Of a stretch of DNA of 6,802 nucleotides, positions 1-6,413 are shown one piece after another (positions within the stretch are counted from its first letter, which is position 1; every line of letters begins with the position of its first letter). The position numbers were made by a program, and so were the translations under genes. The DNA is from Candidatus Binatia bacterium (lineage in GTDB: Bacteria; Desulfobacterota_B; Binatia; UBA9968): assembly GCA_025922795.1 (NCBI GenBank), contig JAICHC010000158.1, positions 1 through 6,802 on the forward strand, read 5' to 3'. The notes below the pieces were generated by a model. That model did not search any database. It saw only the letters and a list, made by a program, of their open reading frames with translations, and was not told the DNA's origin.

Positions 1-82
1 GTGGATCGGATGCTAGCCGATGACGCTCAGACGCTTTGCCTGGGCTTGGAACGAGTCGTCCCTTCGTCTCCAACAAACCCTG

Positions 83-112
83 TTGTCTAGATACTTATGA
101 ACTCCTTAATAA
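83..112 (+). promoter_or_regulatory. Candidate promoter for the cupin gene
   Basis: A TTGTCT hexamer at 83-88 is followed, after 17-18 nt, by an AT-rich TTAATAA stretch at 106-112, in the only clearly AT-rich part of this leader. A start point near 118-120 would leave a short 5' leader carrying the ribosome binding site of the cupin gene. Both hexamers match the sigma-70 consensus only partially, so this is a best guess from position and base composition. Confidence 0.3.
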
Positions 113-127
113 TTTAATCTCATTCGC

Positions 128-134
128 GAGGAGG
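128..134 (+). promoter_or_regulatory. Shine-Dalgarno site that decides the cupin start
   Basis: GAGGAGG ends 8 nt before the ATG at 143. A TTG in the same frame at 137 lies only 2 nt after this site, too close to be used, so ATG 143 is the better start. Confidence 0.8.
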
Positions 135-142
135 ATTTGAAC

Positions 143-643
143 ATGGGCTATACATTGGAAACATTCGCCGCGGACGTACATAAGGTACTGCGCGAGGATC
201 CCAGTCGGACCGGCAGAGAAAAAGTACGGGCGTTGGTGCTGGAAGCCCTCAAAGACGAAAAGTTTATCCAAAGCTACGTGAACGACAACACACCCGATCG
301 TCAGGTCATCTATGAAGACGCGGAGCTCGGTTTCTGCGTGTGTGCCCACGTCAATCGCGACGCCCGAGAGGCGAATCCGCACGACCACGGCAGCTCCTGG
401 GCGATCTACGGTCAGGCCTTCGGCGAAACCGAAATGAGCGATTGGGAAGTTATCGAGCCCGCCGCTGAAGGCAAGCCGGGAAAGGTTCGCCGCGCCAGAG
501 TGTATACGCTGAAACCCGGCATGGCGCATATCTACAACGAGGGCGACGTACACTCGCCCAAGCGAGTCGCGGCCACCGGCTTGCTGCGCATCGAAGGAAA
601 GGACACGGCGAAGATGAAGCGCTTGCCCTACAAGGCGGTATAG
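143..643 (+). CDS. Cupin-fold metal-binding protein, cysteine-dioxygenase-like (COG5553 type)
   Basis: This 166-residue protein starts at ATG 143 behind a strong GAGGAGG site. Residues 1-45 look helical, and residues 53-150 look like a double-stranded beta-helix (cupin) domain. The probable metal ligands are His80 and His82 in PHDHGSSWAIYGQ, plus His137 in EGDVHSP. This three-histidine layout, lacking the glutamate usual in the first cupin motif, is known from cysteine dioxygenases and related thiol dioxygenases, which bind Fe(II). The short HDHG-plus-VHSP form is typical of uncharacterised predicted metal-dependent cupins grouped as COG5553. There is no signal peptide or membrane segment, so it should be cytoplasmic. 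It stands alone, convergent with the next gene. The fold and metal site are well supported. Thiol oxidation is only inferred, and the substrate is unknown. Confidence 0.9.
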   Translation: MGYTLETFAADVHKVLREDPSRTGREKVRALVLEALKDEKFIQSYVNDNTPDRQVIYEDAELGFCVCAHVNRDAREANPHDHGSSWAIYGQAFGETEMSDWEVIEPAAEGKPGKVRRARVYTLKPGMAHIYNEGDVHSPKRVAATGLLRIEGKDTAKMKRLPYKAV

Positions 644-680
644 CCGCGCACTCGCCATCGATAAGCACGCCAAGGGCTCA

Positions 681-703
681 GCCGCCGCGAGAAACGGCAT
701 GGC
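681..703 (+). terminator. Possible transcription-end hairpin between convergent genes
   Basis: The arms GCCGCCG (681-687) and CGGC-at-GGC (695-703) can pair as a 7-bp GC-rich stem with a 7-nt loop and a 2-nt bulge. It lies 37 nt after the cupin stop, in the convergent gap before the next gene. No T-run follows on the plus strand, so a classical intrinsic terminator is not shown. It could act through Rho or simply be a chance structure. Confidence 0.2.
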
Positions 704-760
704 GCGCGCAGTGAACCGCCGATCTGTCCTGGTCTCTACATCAGGTTTGTTCCGCGCCCC

Positions 761-1558
761 TTATCCGGCTTCTTCCGAATGCGCCGGATCGCGCTTGACA
801 GTGACCAAGCGCGGGGAAGGCGGCCCAATGTGAATATGCGCGCCGGTGGACATGCGTGAAATTTTTCCGCGAAAAGCGGTAAAGGGAATACGGGCGCGGC
901 GCAAGTAAGCCATCAAGCCGCGCCCTTCGGCGCTGTCCGGCGGCAGGGCGACATCGACTGCATCGCTATGATCTAGCCCAAGGTGATCGTGAGTGGGCGA
1001 TTGCCCCAGGGCGCTGATCGGCAGCGGGCGGCCGAACTGCTTACGAAAAAAAGTATCGACCTTCTCTACCTCATCAAGCGACCAGCTTGTTGCGCCATCG
1101 TAGCGGATCAGCCTGGCTCTTGCGCGATAACGTTTCCGCGCCGGGCGTTTTGCTTTTTCGGCGCTATCGTCAACCCGCGAAGGGGCGCGCTCGTGCTCGG
1201 TCAGTTGCCGAATTCCCTCCGTCGAACGCATATGAGCCAGAGCCCACTCGCTTTTTTCCAGCTCCAATTTTGAAATCAGATCCCTCTCGTACAGTTCTTT
1301 CTTGATTTCTAGGACCGCAATTTGGTCCTGGATTTTTTTCTCACGCAGCGGCAAAGACTCGTTCATCGGCCGTCGGAAGGCTTTCTTTCGTTCGATCAGC
1401 ATTGTCCCGATGGCCGACAGCGTCATCGGCGACAGATGAGCCGGCGTTGAAAGCGCGCCCTGGGTAGGCGCATGCTTGTTGGGGTCCTCGGAGATAGTCG
1501 CCAAAGAACAAAGAACCGTAAGTCCCGTCATCGGGACCATGAGGAAGGCTCTTTTCAT
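761..1558 (-). CDS. Exported coiled-coil protein with C-terminal M15-like (D-Ala-D-Ala carboxypeptidase-type) domain
   Basis: The 265-residue product begins MKRAFLMVPMTGLTVLCSLA, a good Sec signal peptide with cleavage likely near residue 20; Cys17 is not in a proper lipobox. Residues 69-123 are charged and helical, probably a coiled coil, and the YERDLISKLELEKSEWAL part resembles the helical hairpins of HlyD-type adaptor proteins. A basic linker (about 135-150) leads to a domain at roughly 150-250 with THDHLGLDHSDAVDVAL (His190, His192, His197, Asp199, Asp202) and TGAHIHIG (His241, His243). Such His/Asp and H-x-H patterns recall the zinc sites of M15 peptidases, which trim peptidoglycan peptides. 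The exact spacing of the VanX motif S-x-H-x-x-G-x-A-x-D is not met, so activity is inferred. Similar PDSAEGR/AYLR/GAHIHIG proteins are common as hypotheticals in environmental bacteria, from memory. The start overlaps a four-codon mini-ORF. Confidence 0.8.
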   Translation of the reverse strand: MKRAFLMVPMTGLTVLCSLATISEDPNKHAPTQGALSTPAHLSPMTLSAIGTMLIERKKAFRRPMNESLPLREKKIQDQIAVLEIKKELYERDLISKLELEKSEWALAHMRSTEGIRQLTEHERAPSRVDDSAEKAKRPARKRYRARARLIRYDGATSWSLDEVEKVDTFFRKQFGRPLPISALGQSPTHDHLGLDHSDAVDVALPPDSAEGRGLMAYLRRARIPFTAFRGKISRMSTGAHIHIGPPSPRLVTVKRDPAHSEEAG

Positions 1559-1569
1559 CGTTCAACCAT
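1555..1569 (-). other. Four-codon mini-ORF (MVER) overlapping the M15-like gene start
   Basis: On the minus strand, ATG GTT GAA CGA TGA runs from 1569 to 1555, and its stop overlaps the ATG of the downstream gene as ATGA. A GGAG at 1579-1582 is spaced 9 nt from this mini-ORF's ATG but 20 nt from the gene's own ATG, so the only visible ribosome site favours the mini-ORF. This suggests translational coupling by reinitiation, an inference from layout. Confidence 0.35.
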
Positions 1570-1817
1570 GATGTTGGACTCCGCAAATACCAGGTAATGA
1601 AAAGAACAGGTGCCGGGATCGTACGCCGCCGGTAAAATCAAGCAGGCGAGAAACCAAATTACATGCCAGCAATAATGGCGCTCCAATCAAAGATTTAGGC
1701 GCATACTTTCCTCCATTGGGACCGGTCGCGGGCTTCAGTTATGTCTCGACCCAGGGACGGTAATCAGACTAGACCGTACCGGATGTCGGATTCTTGGGCT
1801 GGGACAGACGCTTACCG

Positions 1818-1834
1818 GATAGCGAGTCGCTATC
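1818..1834. repeat. Perfect 17-nt palindrome GATAGCGA-G-TCGCTATC
   Basis: Two 8-nt arms, GATAGCGA and TCGCTATC, flank a single G. It could be an operator for a dimeric regulator or a tight hairpin. It begins a cluster in which AGCGA or TCGCT recurs at 1821, 1827, 1833, 1851 and 1861. The two flanking genes are on the minus strand, and it lies about 150 nt past the AsmA stop and about 260 nt ahead of the M15-like start, so its partner is unclear. Confidence 0.5.
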
Positions 1835-1844
1835 GCTGGTGTGG

Positions 1845-1854
1845 CGCTGCAGCG
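1845..1854. repeat. 10-nt palindrome CGCTGCAGCG
   Basis: A perfect palindrome without a spacer, 10 nt from the 17-nt palindrome and sharing its AGCG/CGCT core. Alone it would be unremarkable; it is listed because of the local clustering. Confidence 0.35.
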
Positions 1855-1919
1855 AATTCAAGCGAAGGAGAAAAACCCTTACAGCCTTTGTTCCAACGGC
1901 CGCGACTCGTGGAAATCGG

Positions 1920-1957
1920 CCATCGATTACCGATGGATTCGCCGGAAAGAACCGGCG
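1920..1957 (-). terminator. Paired hairpins 3' of the AsmA gene, possible weak terminator
   Basis: Reading the minus strand past the AsmA stop, a hairpin with 6-bp arms CGCCGG/CCGGCG and a 6-nt loop (1940-1957) is followed by a second with arms CCATCG/CGATGG and a 5-nt loop (1920-1936). The first begins 28 nt after the stop codon. No T-tract follows either stem, so intrinsic termination is not demonstrated. They may instead protect the 3' end of the AsmA mRNA or help Rho-dependent ending. Confidence 0.35.
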
Positions 1958-1985
1958 CGTCGAACGATATCCCCTGTGCGCACTG

Positions 1986-4448
1986 TTAGCGCTTAAACAA
2001 ACTCTCAAGGCCGCGCCGGATCAAATCATCGGTCGAGTTTCTCTGGTTTCCCTGGTCGGGCGCGATCTTCCTGTCCTCCGCACGCTCCTTGCCGCCGAGA
2101 AAACGGTTCTGCAACTCTTCGGCTCCCCTGCGCATGAAGCCGCGCTGCACCACCTGCCCAAGAAAATTGCTGTCCGGCCTTGGTTTTACATTGGGCAACG
2201 TTCCCGACAGGGTGAATGGGATTTCCAGCTGGCCCTGGTTGTTCAAGAGATATTTGATCTCGCGCGCGGAATGGCTCAAGTCGGCAGAGAGACGCTGGGA
2301 AAAGCTCAAGGTGGCGCGCATATCGACCCGGCGGTTGAAATCGGCCCAGCCTTTTCCCTGCACAAAAAACTCGGCGGCAGCCATGCGCAGATTTTTGATA
2401 TTGATCCGGCCGTCCGCCAGGTCGAGCAACGTTTTCAGTTCTTTGAACTCCGTATCCTTGGCTGTGAACGTCTCCGGGTATTTTTGGCGCAGCGACGGAC
2501 TGATGATGACGTTGGTCAATCCGGGCACGCCGGTGATACCGGTGAGCACGCTCTCGGCGACGTTGAAGTTGTGCACGGCGCCTTGCAACACCTCAGCTTC
2601 ACCTTGGCCGCGCAGATTCGGTTTGATCTCCTCCCAGGTTTTGCCGCTGCCGGATAATTTCATGTCGGCATTCAGCCGTCCACGAATATCGCGTTCGGCC
2701 TTGGCGTCGAGCGCCGTGTACAGCTCCTTTACGTCGATGCCCTGAGCCTTCGACGCAAAGGAAAACCGCGGCGTGGCATCTTTGAAACCATATTCGCCCT
2801 CCACCTGCAGCGCGCCGCTCAATGCATTGACGCGCAGGCTCCGGATGTTGGCGACTTTGTCCGCTAAAGAAAGCGCGGCGTCCAGGTTTTTATAGGCGAC
2901 GTTATAAAGCGTGCCGTCGGCCGAGGTGAGCTTGCCCTGATACGTCATGTTGCCGTTGGCCATATTGAACCGGCCCTCGCTGCGCAGATTGCGGATAACA
3001 TCCCCTCGACGCTCCTCGGCTAGCGCCGTGGTGTAGTCGGCGGGCCACAGCTCCGGCGTAGAAAGCTTGTAAGAAAGAGTCAGCGGTGCAAATCTCTCGA
3101 CCGCCGCGCCGACGCGGATGCGTGATTTTCCCAAGCTCAAGGTCATTTCGTCGATGTCCGCTCTTTGCCCGCTGAACTGGATCCTGGTATCGAGATTCTC
3201 GATCGGCTTGGGAAAGTCCGGCGGCTTTGCGCTGGCATTTTTCAACGTGAGAACGCCCTGCACCTGCGGGGCTGCGCCGTTGCCGACTTTGCCGCGCATG
3301 GTCGCCTTGAGTTCCATGGTTCCCGCGAGTTGATAGCTGGCGATGGCGGGAACGATCCCGTCCCAGCCGTCCAAAGAAGCCGGCTTGGAATCGACCGAAA
3401 GATTGACGACCGGGCTGTTGCCGAGCTGAATGTCGCCTGCACTGGCCAGTTCCAATGTGTGCAGCTTGAGAAAGCCTTTGCGGATGGCGAGTTTATTGCC
3501 TGTGTAGCGCGCGTCCGCCGAAAGCGTCAACGGGATGCCGGCAGGTTTCTGAAATGTGCCGCCATAACGAATCGCGGCGTTATTGCCTTCGACCGCGCCG
3601 TTTAGCGCCAAGTCCTTGAGCGTGCCCTTGAATTTCAGATCCTTGACCCGAAAGACGCCGGAAAGATCAAGCTCCTTGGGCAAAACCTTTTTTAAATTCG
3701 GTGCCGCAGTTTTCAAGCGCGTCATATCCAGCGGATCGATATCGAGTTTGATGTCCAATGGCACCTGATTCAATTCGCGACCGGCGCCCAGCGGGCCGAA
3801 TCTGCCGCTGAGATTTAAGTTTTGTTTATCGGCATACACGGCCGCGGCGAGTCTGACGGAGACCGGCTGATTGAAATCGAAATCTTCCACTTTGAGATCG
3901 ATCTGCCGTACCTGCAGGTCGGTACCGTCTTTGCGGTCAATGTAGCGCACATCGCCCCCGGAAATATCGATCAGTGAAACCAGCAAAGCGGCCGGCGTGT
4001 CTTGCTCGGGCTTCCGTCCTTTCTGCTCTTTCTCCGCACCTTTCTTGGCTTTGTCTTGAGCGATCGTCGAGAAGTTGAAAACGCCGGCTTTATTGCGGAT
4101 AACGCTAATGACCGGGTCGTGCAATATGACTCTTTTCACCTCGAATTCTTTTCTCAACAAAGGCCAAAACTTGAGGTTAACTTGCAGATCTCTGGCGCGA
4201 ACGAATTCCTTGGACGAAAAGTCCGGGTCGTCGGCCATGACAAAATTACTCAGGCGCACACCGAGGCCGCTAACGAAGGTCGCCTCCACCTCGCCCACCG
4301 AGATCTTACGGCCGAGAGCTTGTTCAGCTTGGCTAATCAAATAGTCTTTGTTGCGCGCGATCAGTGAATTGACATTGAGCACCAGCGCGACCACGACAAC
4401 AACGAACAAAACGATCAAAACCGCGCCGCCGATGATCCATTTACGCAT
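1986..4448 (-). CDS. AsmA family protein (envelope protein with N-terminal membrane anchor)
   Basis: The 820-residue protein starts at ATG 4448 with GAGGAG 7 nt upstream; an in-frame GTG at 4463 overlaps that ribosome site and is unlikely. Residues 4-26 form one membrane helix after a short basic start, so the bulk lies in the periplasm. Residues 46-128 carry the AsmA N-terminal pattern (GRKISVGEVEATF, LQVNLKFWPLLRKEFEVKRV, HDPVISVIRNKAGVFNFS). A Lys/Glu-rich linker at about 131-152 follows, then a long beta-rich middle of alternating short strands. The C-terminal AsmA module at about 612-762 ends in EIPFTLSGTLPNVKPRPDS, followed by a charged tail. AsmA-like proteins belong to the bridge-like lipid transfer group and affect outer-membrane assembly and phospholipid balance. 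Length fits the larger AsmA relatives. It is downstream of the oxidoreductase but has its own leader. Confidence 0.93.
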   Translation of the reverse strand: MRKWIIGGAVLIVLFVVVVVALVLNVNSLIARNKDYLISQAEQALGRKISVGEVEATFVSGLGVRLSNFVMADDPDFSSKEFVRARDLQVNLKFWPLLRKEFEVKRVILHDPVISVIRNKAGVFNFSTIAQDKAKKGAEKEQKGRKPEQDTPAALLVSLIDISGGDVRYIDRKDGTDLQVRQIDLKVEDFDFNQPVSVRLAAAVYADKQNLNLSGRFGPLGAGRELNQVPLDIKLDIDPLDMTRLKTAAPNLKKVLPKELDLSGVFRVKDLKFKGTLKDLALNGAVEGNNAAIRYGGTFQKPAGIPLTLSADARYTGNKLAIRKGFLKLHTLELASAGDIQLGNSPVVNLSVDSKPASLDGWDGIVPAIASYQLAGTMELKATMRGKVGNGAAPQVQGVLTLKNASAKPPDFPKPIENLDTRIQFSGQRADIDEMTLSLGKSRIRVGAAVERFAPLTLSYKLSTPELWPADYTTALAEERRGDVIRNLRSEGRFNMANGNMTYQGKLTSADGTLYNVAYKNLDAALSLADKVANIRSLRVNALSGALQVEGEYGFKDATPRFSFASKAQGIDVKELYTALDAKAERDIRGRLNADMKLSGSGKTWEEIKPNLRGQGEAEVLQGAVHNFNVAESVLTGITGVPGLTNVIISPSLRQKYPETFTAKDTEFKELKTLLDLADGRINIKNLRMAAAEFFVQGKGWADFNRRVDMRATLSFSQRLSADLSHSAREIKYLLNNQGQLEIPFTLSGTLPNVKPRPDSNFLGQVVQRGFMRRGAEELQNRFLGGKERAEDRKIAPDQGNQRNSTDDLIRRGLESLFKR

Positions 4449-4455
4449 ACTTGCT

Positions 4456-4461
4456 CTCCTC
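4456..4461 (-). promoter_or_regulatory. Shine-Dalgarno site of the AsmA gene
   Basis: GAGGAG on the minus strand, 7 nt before ATG 4448. It overlaps the alternative GTG start at 4463-4461, which argues for the ATG and an 820-residue product. Confidence 0.8.
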
Positions 4462-4474
4462 ACCGTGAATATGA

Positions 4475-4504
4475 ATTTTCGACCGCTGCGTCGTGGTAAG
4501 TCAA
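4475..4504 (-). promoter_or_regulatory. Candidate sigma-70-type promoter of the AsmA gene
   Basis: On the minus strand, TTGACT (4504-4499, five of six to consensus) is followed after 18 nt by GAAAAT (4480-4475, four of six). Transcription would start about 20 nt before ATG 4448, just ahead of the GAGGAG site. This supports expression independent of the upstream oxidoreductase, though the call rests on hexamer matching only. Confidence 0.35.
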
Positions 4505-4605
4505 GAAATTAGATCGAAAAAATAGCGTTTCATAATCGCAATCCGTTTTCCAAGAGCCAACCCCGATCAGCCGCTGCCTTCAACCCCCAAGACGCCGCGC
4601 GGGCG

Positions 4606-4629
4606 ATGCTGAACGCGAGACATCAGCAT
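4606..4629. repeat. Inverted repeat ATGCTGA/TCAGCAT
   Basis: Perfect 7-nt arms at 4606-4612 and 4623-4629 surround a 10-nt loop in the gap between the oxidoreductase and AsmA genes. It lies about 100 nt upstream of the proposed AsmA promoter and about 120 nt past the oxidoreductase stop. It may be a regulator site or a chance repeat. Confidence 0.25.
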
Positions 4630-4702
4630 AGAGAATATCGCGTAGGGTCCCAAAGCCTCCTTAAGAAAGCCGGGTTTACGTCCTAATAATCAAACGGCAC
4701 GT

Positions 4703-4722
4703 CAACCGGCGGTCCTCGGTTG
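4703..4722 (-). terminator. Possible weak terminator hairpin after the oxidoreductase gene
   Basis: The arms CAACCG and CGGTTG (6 bp, 8-nt loop) lie 24 nt past the oxidoreductase stop on the minus strand, followed by a moderately T-rich but interrupted stretch. A second CGGTTG at 4734-4739 could pair instead of the first. The missing T-run keeps confidence low. Confidence 0.25.
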
Positions 4723-4746
4723 CGCTCGATCTTCGGTTGGCCGCCG

Positions 4747-6126
4747 TCAAGCGAGCGGCTCGAGTTCCTGCAACAACGTCGGCAACAGCTCGGAGACCGT
4801 GGGGTGAATGTGCATCGCCCGGCTGACCGTCGTATACGCGGCTTTGGCGTACATGACATCGAGCAGAACGTGAATCACTTCGTCGCCGCTAACGCCGAGA
4901 ACCGCCGCGCCAAGAATCTCTTTACTCTCGGCATCGACGATCACTTTCATGAACCCCTGGGTCTCGCCTTTCTCCACCGCGCGCGCGACGCGCGCCATCG
5001 GTCGAGTGGCGACCAGCGCCTTGCGCCCGGAAGCCTTAACTTGCGCCGCAGTCATGCCGGCGCGACCGAGCGGCGGGTCCGTGAATAACCCGTAGGCCAT
5101 AACCCGATCCGACACCTTGCGCCGATCATGTTCGAACAGATTTGCCGCGACGATCTCGTAATCATTGTACGACGTGTGCGTGAACGCCCCCTTGCCGTTG
5201 CACTCACCGACTGCCCAGATGCCGGGAACGTTGGTACGCAGCTGGTCATCCACTCTGATATAGCCCGCTTTATCGGTCTCAACCCCGGCCTTATCCAAGC
5301 CCACGTCCCCGGTGTTCGGCACCCGGCCGACTGCAATCAAGAGGTGCGAGCCTTCCACTTCACGGCTTTCCTCGCCGCAGTCGAGTCCCACGACAATGCG
5401 CTCGCCTGCTTGGCGCGCGGTCATGCACTCTGCGTTTAGCTGGAGCTCGATGCCTTCGCCTTCGAGGATCTCCTGTATAGTCGCGCTAACGTCCTCGTCT
5501 TCACGGGCGATCAGACGCGCGACCTTCTCGACGATCGTGACTTTTCCCCCGAAACGCCGGTACATCTGGCCGAACTCCAGGCCGATGTAGCTGCCGCCGA
5601 CGATGATCAGGTGCTCCGGCAAGAAATCTACGTCCATCATGCTCGAGTTGGTAAGATACCGAATCTTCTCGAGCCCGGGCATGGGCGGCACGAACGCGCG
5701 CGCGCCAACGTTGATGAATATCTTGTCGGCTTCGAGCAGATCATCGTTGACTCGCACCGTGTGCGCGCTCTCGAAGCGCGCGTGACCGTGGTAAACCTTT
5801 CCGTTGGCAAGGCCGCGCATCCAACTTTCCACGCCTTCTCTGGAGCGGCCGGCAATTTCATCCTTGCGTGCCTTGACCCGCTTCATATCGACGCGAACTT
5901 GCTTACCGATCTCGACGCCATATTCAGCGGCGCGCCGTGCCAGGTGCGCCGCGTAGGCGCTCGCAACCAAAGTTTTGGTTGGAATGCAGCCGGTGTTAAC
6001 GCATGTGCCGCCAAAGTGCTTGCGCTCGATGATCGCCACCTTCATGCCGGCATCCGACAGACGCGCCGCCAGCGGAGGTCCGGCCTGCCCTGCGCCAATC
6101 ACGATCGCGTCAAAATGTGAGGTCAT
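4747..6126 (-). CDS. FAD-dependent class I pyridine nucleotide-disulfide oxidoreductase (dihydrolipoamide dehydrogenase/mercuric reductase-like)
   Basis: This is a full-length, 459-residue enzyme of the glutathione reductase/lipoamide dehydrogenase fold. FAD binding is shown by GAGQAG (11-16) with Glu34, and the redox-active disulfide by GGTCVNTGC (Cys42, Cys47). The nucleotide-binding domain has GGSYIG (177-182) and Glu200 at the end of its second strand, suggesting NAD(H) over NADP(H). The C-terminal interface domain carries HPTVSE (His441, Glu446), the base pair that would serve the partner subunit of a homodimer. It should move electrons between NAD(P)H and a cytoplasmic disulfide or other oxidant. 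It lacks the N-terminal heavy-metal domain and C-terminal cysteine pair of true MerA, and no lipoamide-complex genes are nearby, so the substrate is open. The second FAD motif reads AVGECNG, with Glu308 where Asp is usual. A GGAGG 8 nt ahead supports this start. Confidence 0.93.
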   Translation of the reverse strand: MTSHFDAIVIGAGQAGPPLAARLSDAGMKVAIIERKHFGGTCVNTGCIPTKTLVASAYAAHLARRAAEYGVEIGKQVRVDMKRVKARKDEIAGRSREGVESWMRGLANGKVYHGHARFESAHTVRVNDDLLEADKIFINVGARAFVPPMPGLEKIRYLTNSSMMDVDFLPEHLIIVGGSYIGLEFGQMYRRFGGKVTIVEKVARLIAREDEDVSATIQEILEGEGIELQLNAECMTARQAGERIVVGLDCGEESREVEGSHLLIAVGRVPNTGDVGLDKAGVETDKAGYIRVDDQLRTNVPGIWAVGECNGKGAFTHTSYNDYEIVAANLFEHDRRKVSDRVMAYGLFTDPPLGRAGMTAAQVKASGRKALVATRPMARVARAVEKGETQGFMKVIVDAESKEILGAAVLGVSGDEVIHVLLDVMYAKAAYTTVSRAMHIHPTVSELLPTLLQELEPLA

Positions 6127-6134
6127 AGGTCATC

Positions 6135-6139
6135 CCTCC
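6135..6139 (-). promoter_or_regulatory. Shine-Dalgarno site of the oxidoreductase gene
   Basis: GGAGG, within AGGGGAGGG at 6142-6134, is 8 nt ahead of ATG 6126. Another ATG at 6133 abuts the site, opens only a seven-codon frame, and is too close to be used efficiently. Confidence 0.8.
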
Positions 6140-6147
6140 CCTTGCAA

Positions 6148-6190
6148 TTCAGACCGCCCACCAGCAGCATCATTCACGCAAAAGTCTGAA
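6148..6190. repeat. Inverted repeat TTCAGAC/GTCTGAA upstream of the oxidoreductase gene
   Basis: Perfect 7-nt arms at 6148-6154 and 6184-6190 are separated by 29 nt, in the leader/promoter region of the oxidoreductase gene. They could be spaced half-sites for a regulator or form a leader hairpin. No regulator gene is adjacent to support either reading. Confidence 0.25.
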
Positions 6191-6413
6191 CTCTATTTCA
6201 TCCAAATGCAATTTAACCGCGTAAGAGTCTAAAATGAAAGCAATCGGCGCGATTTAGCATTGCCGTGTCATCAATCCTGCTGCGGCGGGACAATTTCGAC
6301 AAGATTCATACAGACGTGATGGACAAATGGTCGCTTTATGTCCGCAGAACAGCACGATCTTCTCGAGTGGTCTGACTTTGACAAATGGTATAGTTTATGC
6401 GCTTGGTCACGGT

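Larger units (their letters stand above)
1570..1985. other. Non-coding intergenic region with several palindromes
   Basis: This roughly 416-nt stretch lies between the 3' end of the AsmA gene and the 5' end of the M15-like gene, both on the minus strand. The short open frames here give low-complexity, Arg/Ser-rich products with no recognisable domain, no good ribosome site and no family resemblance, so I call no gene. The part nearest 1570-1740 should hold the promoter of the M15-like gene, but I see no convincing -35/-10 pair. The part at 1818-1957 holds four inverted repeats, listed separately. I could not match it to any known structured RNA by eye. Confidence 0.6.

Noticed and set aside
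137..142. TTG start for the cupin gene
   Set aside because: Only 2 nt from the Shine-Dalgarno site; ATG 143 has ideal spacing.
95..700. Minus-strand 201-residue open frame opposite the cupin gene
   Set aside because: It is antisense to a well-supported gene with a strong ribosome site and recognisable metal motifs; its product shows no domain and mirrors the codon bias of the plus strand.
1741..2657. Plus- and minus-strand open frames across the AsmA 3' end and the neighbouring gap (1741-1989, 1769-2008, 1794-2657)
   Set aside because: Products are compositionally odd with no family resemblance; the parts beyond 1986 are antisense to AsmA and explained by its codon bias.
4449..4463. GTG start at 4463 for the AsmA gene
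   Set aside because: The GTG overlaps the GAGGAG ribosome site of ATG 4448, and the five added residues only precede the normal basic start of the membrane anchor.
4747..6126. Mercuric reductase (merA) assignment
   Set aside because: No N-terminal heavy-metal domain, no C-terminal vicinal cysteines (the C-terminus is QELEPLA), and no mer genes nearby.
6110..6133. Seven-codon frame (MTYDLTF) at the oxidoreductase start
   Set aside because: Its ATG touches the Shine-Dalgarno sequence, too close for efficient initiation, so a leader peptide is unlikely.
6378..6400. TTGACA at 6378-6383 as a promoter for the small membrane protein
   Set aside because: No -10-like hexamer at 16-18 nt; the TATAGT nearby is only 5 nt away.
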